A DNA stretch of 10,237 bases from Baffinella frigidus (GCA_026770585.1 MU646339.1:277336-287572), one strand, 5' to 3'. Counted from the first letter of the stretch, positions 5,701 through 10,017 are shown. Translations and numbers: made by a program. Notes: generated from the sequence alone by a model not told the origin.

Positions 5701-8468
5701 TTTGTCCTTGAGGTAGTACCCCTCGTACCGCCGGCCGTCCGCGTGCGTTAGGATCCCGAACCTGGTTTAGGGTTTAGGATTTAGGATTCAGGATTCAGGG
5801 TTTAGTGTTTAGGGTTTGGTGGGTTTAGGGTTTAGGGTTAGGGTTTATGGTTTATGGTTTATGGTTTAGGGTTTAGGGTTTAGTGGGTTGGGTTTATGGT
5901 TTATGGTTTATGGTTTGGGGTTCGAACCCCGCGCACTTGCTCTGCACCCACGCGCCGCGGCCACCCCGGAGGCAACTTACGGACAAATCGATGGTTTCTC
6001 AAGTCAACCCCCATACGAATGCACTTGGAACCCGCGTGCATTCGTGGGAGATTGACTTGAGAATTACCCATAAGTTGCCTCCAGGGTGGAGTTTTCCAGG
6101 GTGGAGTTTTCCAGGGTGGAGTTTCGGGTGTAGGGTTCGGACCCCGTGCACTTGCTCTGCACCCACGCGCCGCGGTACACGCGCCCGTCGCCCCACGCCA
6201 TGTACCCCTGCACCGTACAAAAACATGTGTTTAATCTCCGTATACGTTGTATATATGGTACCCCTGCCCGGAACAAAGACGGTTCAAGGTTATGAGCCTG
6301 CAACAAAGACGGTGGAAGGTTATGAGCCTGCGGTGGGTTTGGGGTTTGCCACGCGAGCCTCCGCGGCGCCGTTAGATTGGATCATACCAGCACTAGTAAA
6401 GCCAGTAATAGCAGACTTGCCATCACTGGCTTCCGCCCTGCTGTACTCTCGACACAGGTCGAAATAAGTCCTCCCTGCACGTTGTAACTCTCGACACAGG
6501 TCCTAGAGAGTCTAGGACCTGCGTCGAGAGTTTTAAAGAAGAGATGTACCCCTGCGTACAATGCAGGGCTTTACACCACGTTTACAATGATCAGGGCGTT
6601 ACAACCCGTCTACAAAGATGGCTGCACTGTTTTGTACCAGAGTCACCCCACGCCATGTACCCCTGCTCGGAACAAAGACATGGAACTAACCCGAGATTTC
6701 GCCCGGTTTTTCGGTCAAAGTTTCCTTCAAAACAGCCTCTCCTCATACAGAACGCCAACGTGCAACGAGGACTTATTTCGACGCCACTCAGTACAAAACA
6801 TACACTAGATGGCTTTACTCTCTTCCTCTCCCTCTCCCTCCTCTCCCTCTCCCTCTCCCTCTCCCCCCCCCATCCCTCTCTCCTCCCGGGCTGGGGAACG
6901 TTACCTGCCCCGTCTGCATCCCGTCGAGGTACTCCCCCTCGTACATCGAGCCGTCCGGCCACGTGTGGAGCCCGTGCCCGTTCTTTTTGTTGTCTTTGTA
7001 CTCGCCGTCATACTTCGCACCGTTCGCCCACCTGCGATCGCCACACTCAAATGCTGGAAACGCAACGGTTGGGATTGCGTTCGTGTGGTAAACCGTCACG
7101 CGGCCGCGTTCGACACACTCAAAATCTGGAAACGCAACGCTTCGCAGTGCGTTCTTTTTGTTGTCTTTGTACTCGCCGTCGTACTTTGCGCCGTTGGCCC
7201 GCCTGAGGGTTGTCGGAGCTCAGCATCTGAATGAAAATGGACCTTTCGACGGATGTAGGTGAAAATTACTACAGGATAATCGGCCCAACCCGAGGGGATG
7301 CATCCGGCATTGGTGTAGTAAACAGTCAAGAGGCCGCGTTCGACACACTCAAAAGCTAGAAACGCAACGCTTCGCAGTGCGTTGATGTAGCAAACGTTTC
7401 ATCAACCCCGAGCACCCCGAGCCCCACGCGATAGAAAGATGGATGGATGTCCATCTATCCATCTAGCTATCCATCCATCTATCTATCTATCAATCTATCC
7501 ATCTATCTATCCATCTGTCTATTCATCTATCTATCTATCTATCTATCTTTAGTTTCAGGGGGCAGGGTGTACGTGTAGATGCCGTGCCCCTGCATCTTGT
7601 CGTTGACATACTCCCCCTCGTAGCGCCGCCCGTCCTTGTGCGTCAGCACCCCGAACCTGCATCAACGTTCAGGGATCAGGTTCCAGGATTTTTCAAGGTG
7701 CAGGGTTTCGGTTTTCAGTTTTTTTTTGAAGGTTGCAGGTGTAGGGTAGGGTGAAGGGGTCGAACCCCGTGCACTTGGAGTTGACCCAGTAGCCCTCATA
7801 CCGCCGCCCGTCGGCCCACGTCATCAACCCATAACCTGTCTGCATCGAGTCGACGTACTCCCCCTCATAGCGCGCGCCCGACGGCCACGTCTGCACCCCC
7901 CGCCCGTTCTTTTTGTCCTCTTTGTACTCGCCCTCGTAGCGCGCCCCCTCCGCCCACACGTACACCCCCCGCCCGTGCATTTTGTCGAGCTTGTACTCCC
8001 CCTGCGGGATGCACCTTTCAGCGCGCAGGCTCCGCACCGCATGAGGGGGAGGGATGCGGGTCGTTTGCGCAGGGGAGGGGGCTGCGTGGTGGCTTGGGGG
8101 GCTGCTGGGTGGCGCCGAGTTGCACCTCGTATCGTCGGCCGTCTTTGTACGTCAAGACCCCGCGCCCGTTGCATCTGTTCTCGAACCACTCCCCGTCGTA
8201 GCGCCGCCCGTCCGCCCAGACCATGAAGCCACGCCCGGTCATCATGTCGTCTACCCATTCCCCCTCGTACCTGGGAAACCGAAAGTCAGATGATGATGGC
8301 AGCAGCTCGATGTCACATTTTCTGAAGGATGCTCCGTGTCCAGCTGGAAACTGCACGGCGCGCCTGGTCCAAGGGGGTGTACCTGCTCCCATCACCCCAC
8401 GTCTTCACGTGATAGCCGTTCTTGACTTGGTGGTTCCCCGGCGTCGCCGTGTTCGGTGGTGCCGCCAT
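365..8468 (-). CDS. MORN-repeat protein with C-terminal SAM domain, 13 exons, complete
   Basis: Join (minus): 8383-8468, 8126-8270, 7766-8001, 7573-7656, 6905-7031, 6143-6207, 5687-5761, 4927-5017, 3891-4562, 3432-3499, 2057-2153, 1202-1312, 365-418. This gives 1911 nt and 636 residues. All introns are GT-AG and phases agree throughout. Thirteen MORN units have their first aromatic (or L306) at residues 30, 53, 76 and so on to 306, spaced exactly 23 apart across eight splice junctions. Residues 317-430 are Ala/Gly/Ser-rich linker; 438-470 and 514-545 look helical; 577-636 match a SAM domain (MSLDEVCEAL start, LDGAKL core, LGVEHR and ILEGLL end). No signal peptide or membrane segment is visible. 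MORN repeats in other proteins act in membrane or cytoskeletal scaffolding, and SAM domains self-associate; a scaffold role is inferred. The ATG has G at -3 and +4, with an in-frame TAG three codons upstream. Confidence 0.88.
427..606 (+). repeat. Telomere-like (TTTAGGG)n array, intron 12
   Basis: About 180 bp of TTTAGGG with variants such as GGTTGGGG and TGTGGGG. On the sense strand it reads CCCTAAA and ends eight or so bases before the exon 13 acceptor, supplying its pyrimidine-rich tract. Confidence 0.9.
842..869 (+). repeat. CTCAAGG tandem repeat
   Basis: Four perfect 7-bp copies within intron 12. Confidence 0.8.
940..1094 (-). pseudogene. Two echoes of exon 12 donor in intron 12
   Basis: The end of exon 12, DMALTQ|GTGCGA, recurs at 1066-1094 (HMAVTQ|GTGCTA) and at 940-963 (HLALTK|GTGCGC). 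Both keep an intact GT, and each is preceded by CTCCTGCA. They are short and diverged. Confidence 0.5.
1202..1312 (-). CDS. Exon 12 of MORN-SAM gene (SAM core)
   Basis: Acceptor CCAACCAG|GTG, donor ACGCAG|GTGCGA, 37 codons in phase 0. Codes [20 protein letters not shown] and then [16 protein letters not shown] (residues 583-619). This follows the SAM pattern: V..(W/A)L...GL..Y...F....(I/L)DG..L..L...D. Confidence 0.85.
1402..1424 (-). pseudogene. Echo of exon 12 acceptor in intron 11
   Basis: GGTCCAG|GTGTGCGAGGCG, then GTTGACCGCC, repeats the first codons of exon 12 (VCEALTA), with synonymous changes in A and L. It adjoins telomere-like repeat on its upstream side. Confidence 0.6.
1432..1516 (+). 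repeat. Telomere-like array, intron 11
   Basis: Degenerate TTTAGGG and TTTAGAG copies, interrupted at 1491-1503. Sense-strand CCCTAAA directly precedes the exon 12 acceptor echo. Confidence 0.85.
1545..1690. mobile_element. Foldback element with nested hairpin, intron 11
   Basis: The core stem GTCACGTATCGCCCCG (1606-1621) pairs with CGGGGCGACACGTGAC (1627-1642), with one mismatch and a 5-nt loop. Outside it CGTTTGGT (1600-1607) pairs with ACCAAACG (1652-1659). Further out, TTTTAAAACCC-like and TTTTAAAAGGG sequences are also inverted. No coding capacity is seen, so it is MITE-like. Confidence 0.6.
1748..2030 (+). repeat. 20-bp minisatellite, forward orientation, intron 11
   Basis: Units of CCAACYGACGCCCTATCCTY, about four copies at 1748-1848 and four at 1926-2030, separated by ghost exon 11b. 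This is the same unit as in intron 9 but on the opposite strand relative to the gene. Confidence 0.85.
1884..1925 (-). pseudogene. Ghost exon 11b in intron 11
   Basis: A shortened copy of exon 11: the EIPRHGEML region is joined directly to the terminal (H/D)EV donor, GAG|GTGCGG, with an internal deletion relative to 2057-2115. The intron sequence after the donor (VRNI.LEP.Q in translation) is also copied, so the duplication crossed the splice site. Confidence 0.6.
2057..2153 (-). CDS. Exon 11 of MORN-SAM gene (SAM start)
   Basis: Acceptor TTTCGTGCAG|G with a good pyrimidine tract, donor GACGAG|GTGCGG in phase 0. Codes an acidic Gly-rich stretch, then [15 protein letters not shown] (residues 551-582). 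The final MSLDE is the first turn of the SAM domain completed by exon 12. Confidence 0.78.
2157..2562 (-). repeat. Repeated exon 11 acceptor tract in intron 10
   Basis: The pyrimidine tract and acceptor of exon 11 (ACGACGTTTTCTTTCGTGCA on the sense strand) recur at about 2157-2177, 2277-2297, 2321-2341 and 2497-2517. The last two also share about 40 nt further upstream (GGTAAGCACAG to TTCCGCG). The copy at 2483-2499 keeps CAG plus 13 nt of exon-like sequence before running into TG repeat. Confidence 0.75.
2390..2798 (+). repeat. CA microsatellite block, intron 10
   Basis: Long imperfect (CA)n with CG, CAAA and CGTACG interruptions, broken at 2483-2566 by an acceptor echo. In either strand it gives Thr/His-rich or Val/Cys-rich open frames, which are not genes. 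Confidence 0.92.
2865..2887. repeat. Short hairpin, intron 10
   Basis: CCAGGCCCGGA and TCCGGACCTGG around one base, with one mismatch in 11 pairs. It is flanked by TTTTAAAA on one side and TTTAAAA on the other. Confidence 0.5.
3033..3152. mobile_element. Foldback element with palindromic core, intron 10
   Basis: Perfect 15-bp inverted arms CGCCAGAGGGCTCGA (3033-3047) and its complement (3138-3152). Inside lie a perfect 16-bp palindrome ACGCCAGATCTGGCGT (3068-3083) and smaller inverted pairs (GAAATAT/ATATTTC). Noncoding and MITE-like. Confidence 0.6.
3432..3499 (-). CDS. Exon 10 of MORN-SAM gene
   Basis: Acceptor GCGGAACAG|GTG, donor GCGAGCAG|GTCCCC in phase 2. Codes [13 protein letters not shown] through VASAS (residues 528-549), continuing the helix begun at the end of exon 9. 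There is no domain homology to confirm it; support comes from frame, splice sites and helix continuity. Confidence 0.7.
3513..3888 (-). repeat. 20-bp minisatellite, reverse orientation, intron 9
   Basis: Units of GGATAGGGCGTCAGTTGGAA on the plus strand at 3513-3680 and 3756-3888, split by ghost exon 10b. On the sense strand the unit CCAACTGACGCCCTATCC contains CTGAC, a branch-point-like motif, and a pyrimidine run. The array fills most of intron 9. Confidence 0.9.
3711..3795 (-). pseudogene. Ghost exon 10b and flank in intron 9
   Basis: The stretch 3711-3733 copies the first 23 nt of exon 10 (VQ.LH.EL, with D to G and L to F). The match continues across the acceptor (GCGGAACAG) and into the minisatellite, about 234 nt from the original, so this is a tandem duplication spanning exon edge and intron. 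The rest of the exon is replaced by unrelated sequence. Confidence 0.65.
3891..4562 (-). CDS. Exon 9 of MORN-SAM gene (last MORN and linker)
   Basis: Acceptor CCCACCAG|GTA, donor AAGCAG|GTCCTC, 224 codons, phase 0 at both ends. It opens with [10 protein letters not shown], the thirteenth MORN unit, with L306 in place of the aromatic. Residues 317-370 hold a possible small folded stretch ([19 protein letters not shown]). Residues 371-430 are Ala/Gly/Ser/Pro-rich and probably disordered. Residues 438-470 (around [20 protein letters not shown]) look helical and coiled-coil-like. A second disordered stretch leads to a helix around [14 protein letters not shown]. Without splicing, the frame would run into minisatellite repeat, so the exon is ended at CAG|GT. 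Confidence 0.85.
4568..4790 (+). repeat. Telomere-like array, intron 8
   Basis: Degenerate TTTAGGG with TCTAGGG, TTGAGGG and TTTAGTG variants, broken by unique sequence at about 4638-4665. Its end abuts the exon 9 acceptor (sense: CCCTAAATCCCAACCCCCCC then ACCAG). Confidence 0.9.
4794..4842 (-). pseudogene. Ghost exon 8b in intron 8
   Basis: A copy of the last 49 nt of exon 8 ([16 protein letters not shown]) with donor-like ACG|GTGACT. It has two differences, both synonymous (GTT/GTC, CCT/CCC). The upstream part of the exon is replaced by a TGTAGGG array, and no acceptor adjoins it. Confidence 0.75.
4850..4916 (+). repeat. (TGTAGGG)n array, intron 8
   Basis: About nine nearly perfect 7-bp copies of TGTAGGG, a uniform variant of the TTTAGGG arrays nearby. 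It lies exactly between exon 8 and ghost exon 8b. Confidence 0.92.
4927..5017 (-). CDS. Exon 8 of MORN-SAM gene
   Basis: Acceptor ACCGGCAG|A, donor GATACG|GTATTT in phase 0. Codes [14 protein letters not shown] through VWTWPDT (residues 274-303), MORN unit 12. The last 49 nt are repeated in intron 8 at 4794-4842. Confidence 0.88.
5088..5134 (+). repeat. 16-bp tandem repeat, intron 7
   Basis: CGTCCGCCCTGGAGTT twice in perfect tandem (5088-5103, 5104-5119), then a partial third copy (ACCCTGGAGTT). Confidence 0.8.
5304..5413 (-). pseudogene. Two short echoes of exon 7 donor in intron 7
   Basis: The exon 7 end ATGCACGG(C/G)CATGG|GTGCGT recurs at 5304-5317 with flank 5295-5303, and more briefly at 5401-5413. 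With ghost exon 7b this gives four donor-like copies, counting the real one. Confidence 0.5.
5466..5528 (-). pseudogene. Ghost exon 7b in intron 7
   Basis: A copy of 21 codons of exon 7 ([15 protein letters not shown] to HGH) with a donor-like GG|GTATGT. Eight codons differ from exon 7; seven changes are synonymous and one is Asp to Gly. Upstream the copy has about two extra bases and no AG acceptor in the right place. It cannot be spliced in frame and is called a dead exon. Confidence 0.72.
5687..5761 (-). CDS. Exon 7 of MORN-SAM gene
   Basis: Acceptor CTAAACCAG|G directly against telomere-like repeat, donor CATGG|GTGCGT in phase 2. Codes [16 protein letters not shown] through KMHGH (residues 249-272), MORN unit 11. 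Only this donor, not GTACCC three bases further on, restores HGHGVYTWPDG with exon 8. Confidence 0.88.
5764..5920 (+). repeat. Telomere-like array, intron 6
   Basis: TTTAGGG with local runs of TTTATGG (about 5844-5864 and 5891-5915). The sense-strand CCCTAAACCAG runs straight into the exon 7 acceptor. Confidence 0.9.
5928..5960 (-). pseudogene. Ghost exon 6b in intron 6
   Basis: A copy of the last 33 nt of exon 6 (RGAWVQSKC and the donor GG|GTTCGA). It has one difference, Thr to Ala. It is cut off next to a foldback element starting at 5968. Confidence 0.7.
5968..6082. mobile_element. Foldback element, intron 6
   Basis: GGAGGCAACTTA (5968-5979) pairs with TAAGTTGCCTCC (6071-6082). CTCAAGTCAA pairs with TTGACTTGAG, and CGAATGCA with TGCATTCG, around a loop of about 13 nt. 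It is a long imperfect stem-loop with no coding capacity, lying between ghost exon 6b and the real exon 6. Confidence 0.7.
6081..6124 (+). repeat. 15-bp tandem repeat, intron 6
   Basis: Three copies of CCAGGGTGGAGTTTT, the last one base short, starting at the edge of the foldback element. Confidence 0.85.
6143..6207 (-). CDS. Exon 6 of MORN-SAM gene
   Basis: Acceptor GGTGCAG|GGG, donor ACGGG|GTCCGA in phase 2. Codes [15 protein letters not shown] and SKCT (residues 227-247), MORN unit 10. Its donor lies at the same motif position as that of exon 3, which suggests an intron inherited with the superrepeat. Partial echoes of both exon ends lie in the flanking introns. Confidence 0.87.
6272..6331 (+). 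repeat. 30-bp tandem duplication, intron 5
   Basis: Two adjacent 30-nt copies (AACAAAGACGG to TATGAGCCTGC) with two differences. The start AACAAAGAC also follows the acceptor echo at 6655-6680. Confidence 0.8.
6486..6532. repeat. Near-perfect hairpin, intron 5
   Basis: A 22-bp stem with one mismatch and a GAG loop: AACTCTCGACACAGGTCCTA and its inverted complement. A partial copy of the left arm (CTCTCGACACAGGTC) lies at about 6446-6460. Confidence 0.75.
6544..6667 (-). pseudogene. Echoes of exon 6 acceptor in intron 5
   Basis: The sequence around the exon 6 acceptor, ATGTACCCCTGC on the plus strand at 6200-6211, recurs at 6544-6555 and 6655-6666. The second echo continues for about eight further bases of exon (CCCCACGCC). 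A shorter match is at 6257-6266. They read as repeated CAG|GGGTAC acceptors with little or no exon behind them. Confidence 0.55.
6818..6892 (+). repeat. CT-rich tract, intron 5
   Basis: (CTCTCC)n and C-run on the plus strand. On the sense strand it is a purine (GGAGAG) tract starting about 12 nt after the exon 5 donor. Confidence 0.85.
6905..7031 (-). CDS. Exon 5 of MORN-SAM gene
   Basis: Acceptor GATCGCAG|G, donor GGGGCAG|GTAACG in phase 0. Codes [11 protein letters not shown] through DGMQTGQ (residues 185-226), MORN units 8 and 9. A degraded second copy of its 5' part lies upstream in intron 4 at 7151-7202. Confidence 0.9.
7041..7385. repeat. Tandem duplication in intron 4
   Basis: About 68 nt (GGTAAACnGTCAnGnGGCC to CTTCGCAGTGCGTT) at 7086-7153 recurs at 7315-7384, about 230 nt apart. 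A shorter related piece (CACACTCAAATGCTGGAAAC) is at 7042-7061. Ghost exon 5b sits between the two long copies. Confidence 0.75.
7151..7202 (-). pseudogene. Ghost exon 5b in intron 4
   Basis: A second copy of the first 52 nt of exon 5 (6980-7031), preceded by a plausible acceptor (CCCTCAG|G). Five codons differ: four changes are synonymous and one replaces the conserved Trp by Arg. After NKKN the reading continues into unrelated sequence, so the copy is truncated. Using it would break the MORN motif. It is probably a decayed exon duplication; use as an alternative exon is not excluded. Confidence 0.7.
7438..7549 (+). repeat. ATCT/CATC microsatellite, intron 4
   Basis: Imperfect (ATCT)n and (CATC)n next to GATGGATGGATG, so the start can also fold back on itself. 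It precedes the exon 4 donor side by about 25 nt. Confidence 0.9.
7573..7656 (-). CDS. Exon 4 of MORN-SAM gene
   Basis: Acceptor GATGCAG|G, donor TACAC|GTACAC in phase 2. Codes [16 protein letters not shown] through GHGIY (residues 157-183), MORN unit 7. Joining to exon 5 restores the motif IYTWANG and the 23-residue pitch. Confidence 0.88.
7766..8001 (-). CDS. Exon 3 of MORN-SAM gene
   Basis: Acceptor CCCGCAG|GGG, donor ACGGG|GTTCGA in phase 2. Codes residues 78-155 and most of MORN units 3 to 6, one complete four-unit superrepeat ending in SKCTG. The motif is near consensus (YEGEY...GRG...W..G), so this is the clearest coding stretch. Confidence 0.93.
8002..8382 (-). other. Short introns 1 and 2 of MORN-SAM gene
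   Basis: Intron 1 is 8271-8382 (112 nt) and intron 2 is 8002-8125 (124 nt), on either side of exon 2 (8126-8270). Together with intron 3 (7657-7765, 109 nt) they carry no repeat arrays or exon echoes. They are the plain introns of this gene and contrast with introns 4-12. Confidence 0.8.
8126..8270 (-). CDS. Exon 2 of MORN-SAM gene
   Basis: Acceptor TTTCCCAG|G, donor GAG|GTGCAA. Codes residues 30-77 and MORN units 1 and 2 (YEGEW at 30, YDGEW at 53), ending on the first two residues of unit 3. Intron 1 upstream is only 112 nt. Confidence 0.9.
8383..8468 (-). CDS. Exon 1 of MORN-SAM gene (start codon)
   Basis: Codes residues 1-28 plus two bases of codon 29. ATG at 8468-8466 has a good start context (GCCATGG), and an in-frame TAG at 8480-8478 blocks extension upstream. 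The exon ends with the first half MORN motif ([10 protein letters not shown]) at AG|GTACAC. Confidence 0.82.
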
Positions 8469-9534
8469 GGCGACCCCCTAGACCTCAAAACCAGCTGCCT
8501 GAAGGTGGCGACGCTCCTTACGCCCTGGCCTCCCCGCGACACCCGAGCAGCTGTTCTCCAGCGACTGGACCCGGCCGGACGTCCAGACTGTTGCGGGGGC
8601 TGCGGCGCTGGCGCTGGGTCGCTCCGAGCTGCTAACAGCCGGTGTAAACCTGGCGGGCGGCAAAAAAAAGCTGCTGAGTCGGCGGTTCCTCCCTCTTGCC
8701 CCTCACTCCTGCAGCGTCTGATGCGCCGGAACTGGGGAAATGAAAATTGACACTGAAAGAGCGGCGAAGATGCTCTGAGATGGCGGCGAAAGGGACAACA
8801 GCTGAAACGCTCTCAGATTCAGAAAAGTTAACCGAAAATTTCGCCCGAGTTGGCTGAAACGAAAATGGCTGCTGGCGCAAAGAGACAGTGAAGATCTGTT
8901 GGCGGCCGACCTCGGGAATCTCGCGCTGCTGGCGCGCTGCGAACGAGAGCCCGTGGAACCGCCCAACGTCCCGACGCCGATGCGATGAGTGGGCACATCA
9001 CTTCGCCCAGGCGGCAGCGGAATCGGCCTCCGGGTAGGTGGGCGCAGCCCGCATTCGTTTCGCTCGGTCAGCCGCAGCTGGCGGGGCTGAGGACCTTCCC
9101 TCTTTCCCGTCGGGTCCCACAAGACGGGAACCCCGGGTGGGAATGATCCGGTATTTGGATCCGAAGGAGGCAGGGGAGAGGGCACAGCCTGCCCCCTCGA
9201 AGGAGGCAGGGGAGGATGCTCTCCGGCGACGAGTCCTGCTCGCAGCCTGGGGCTCCCGGAGGTGGGGGACGGCAGGTCTGGTCTGGGAATCCACGCGCTG
9301 GATACGTCTGGGCCGCTATCCATGCAGGTGATGTCCATCATGCTCGAGAAACAACCCCATTCGAGCACCGTATGGCAGGACGGCCTCGCCGGAGGTGATC
9401 TCGAGGGGCAATTCTTCCGGGAGTGCTCCTCTGTGCTGACCGCGAGCTGTGGGTCGCCACAGCCACCTCCAGCCCCAGCCGCGCGAATCAACTCTTGGCA
9501 GCCATAAATTTCTCCCGCGCGAGCGCTCCAGCGC
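8469..9534. other. Upstream region, no secure gene
   Basis: GC-rich sequence 5' of the MORN-SAM start codon, expected to hold its promoter and leader. I see no convincing TATA box or conserved coding signal. Open frames cross it on both strands (for example 8703-9638 minus) but have low-complexity Pro/Arg/Ser composition and no recognisable domain. A short direct repeat (CGAAGGAGGCAGGGGAG) occurs at about 9161 and 9198. Confidence 0.5.
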
Positions 9535-9804
9535 TCACACGCAGCCTTCCGCCATGCAGCCCCTGGCCCTGTCGCCCGTCGGCCACACCTCCATCCCCTC
9601 TCGCCCGAGCCCCCCCCTCGCAGCTGGCGGCAAAGCAACAGCTATCTGCATCGTTTTCGTCTGCACGATACTATCCTGCAATACATTCTCCGCTTTATCC
9701 AGTAGGTACTCGCTACCCTCCAACGCCGCGCCCAGCCGTCGATCTGCGACCTGCATCGTGAGCGAACCTTCTCCGGGATTGTCTCGTTGGATCCCGCTCC
9801 TCAG
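9535..9804 (-). other. Possible coding exon, unrecognised
   Basis: An open frame preceded by an acceptor-like CCCCCGCAG at 9805-9813 and ending at TGA 9535-9537. Its first half has a less biased, helix-like composition (DRRLGAALEGSEYLLDKAEN, then VLQDSIVQTK), unlike the low-complexity frames around it. The second half is Gly/Arg-rich and may be noncoding. I recognise no family. It could be the end of an upstream minus-strand gene, a transposon fragment or chance. Confidence 0.22.
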
Positions 9805-9867
9805 CTGCGGGGGTGCCTAGCTCTGTCCCAGCTCAATTTAGGCTCGTAGGTAGAGTGCCCCCCCCCC

Positions 9868-9931
9868 AAAAATTTACAGGCGAATTTCATGGGGGGGATC
9901 TAAAATTTTACAGGTGAATTTCATGGGGGGG
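9868..9931 (+). repeat. Tandem direct repeat with G-runs
   Basis: AAAATTTACAGGCGAATTTC followed by ATGGGGGGG, then a second copy about 34 nt on with T for C and one extra T. It is preceded by a run of C, so the G and C runs can pair. Confidence 0.75.
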
Positions 9932-10017
9932 TGTCAAAACACGGTGTTGGGGGCAGTTCTTCCTGACCTGAGGAATCTTGACCGCAGAAGCAGAATCCTA
10001 TGGGCTGCCGCATACAG

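Noticed and set aside
5919-5930. tRNA gene or tRNA-derived SINE
   Set aside because: GGGGTTCGAACCCC resembles a T-loop/B box, but no A box or cloverleaf precedes it and it is explained as the exon 6 donor echo.
8223-8750. Plus-strand 175-residue frame over exons 1-2
   Set aside because: It is the antisense of two MORN exons and has no domain of its own.
8703-9638. A 311-residue minus-strand gene
   Set aside because: Pro/Ser/Arg-rich low-complexity frame in GC-rich DNA with no recognisable domain; it overlaps the expected promoter of the MORN-SAM gene.
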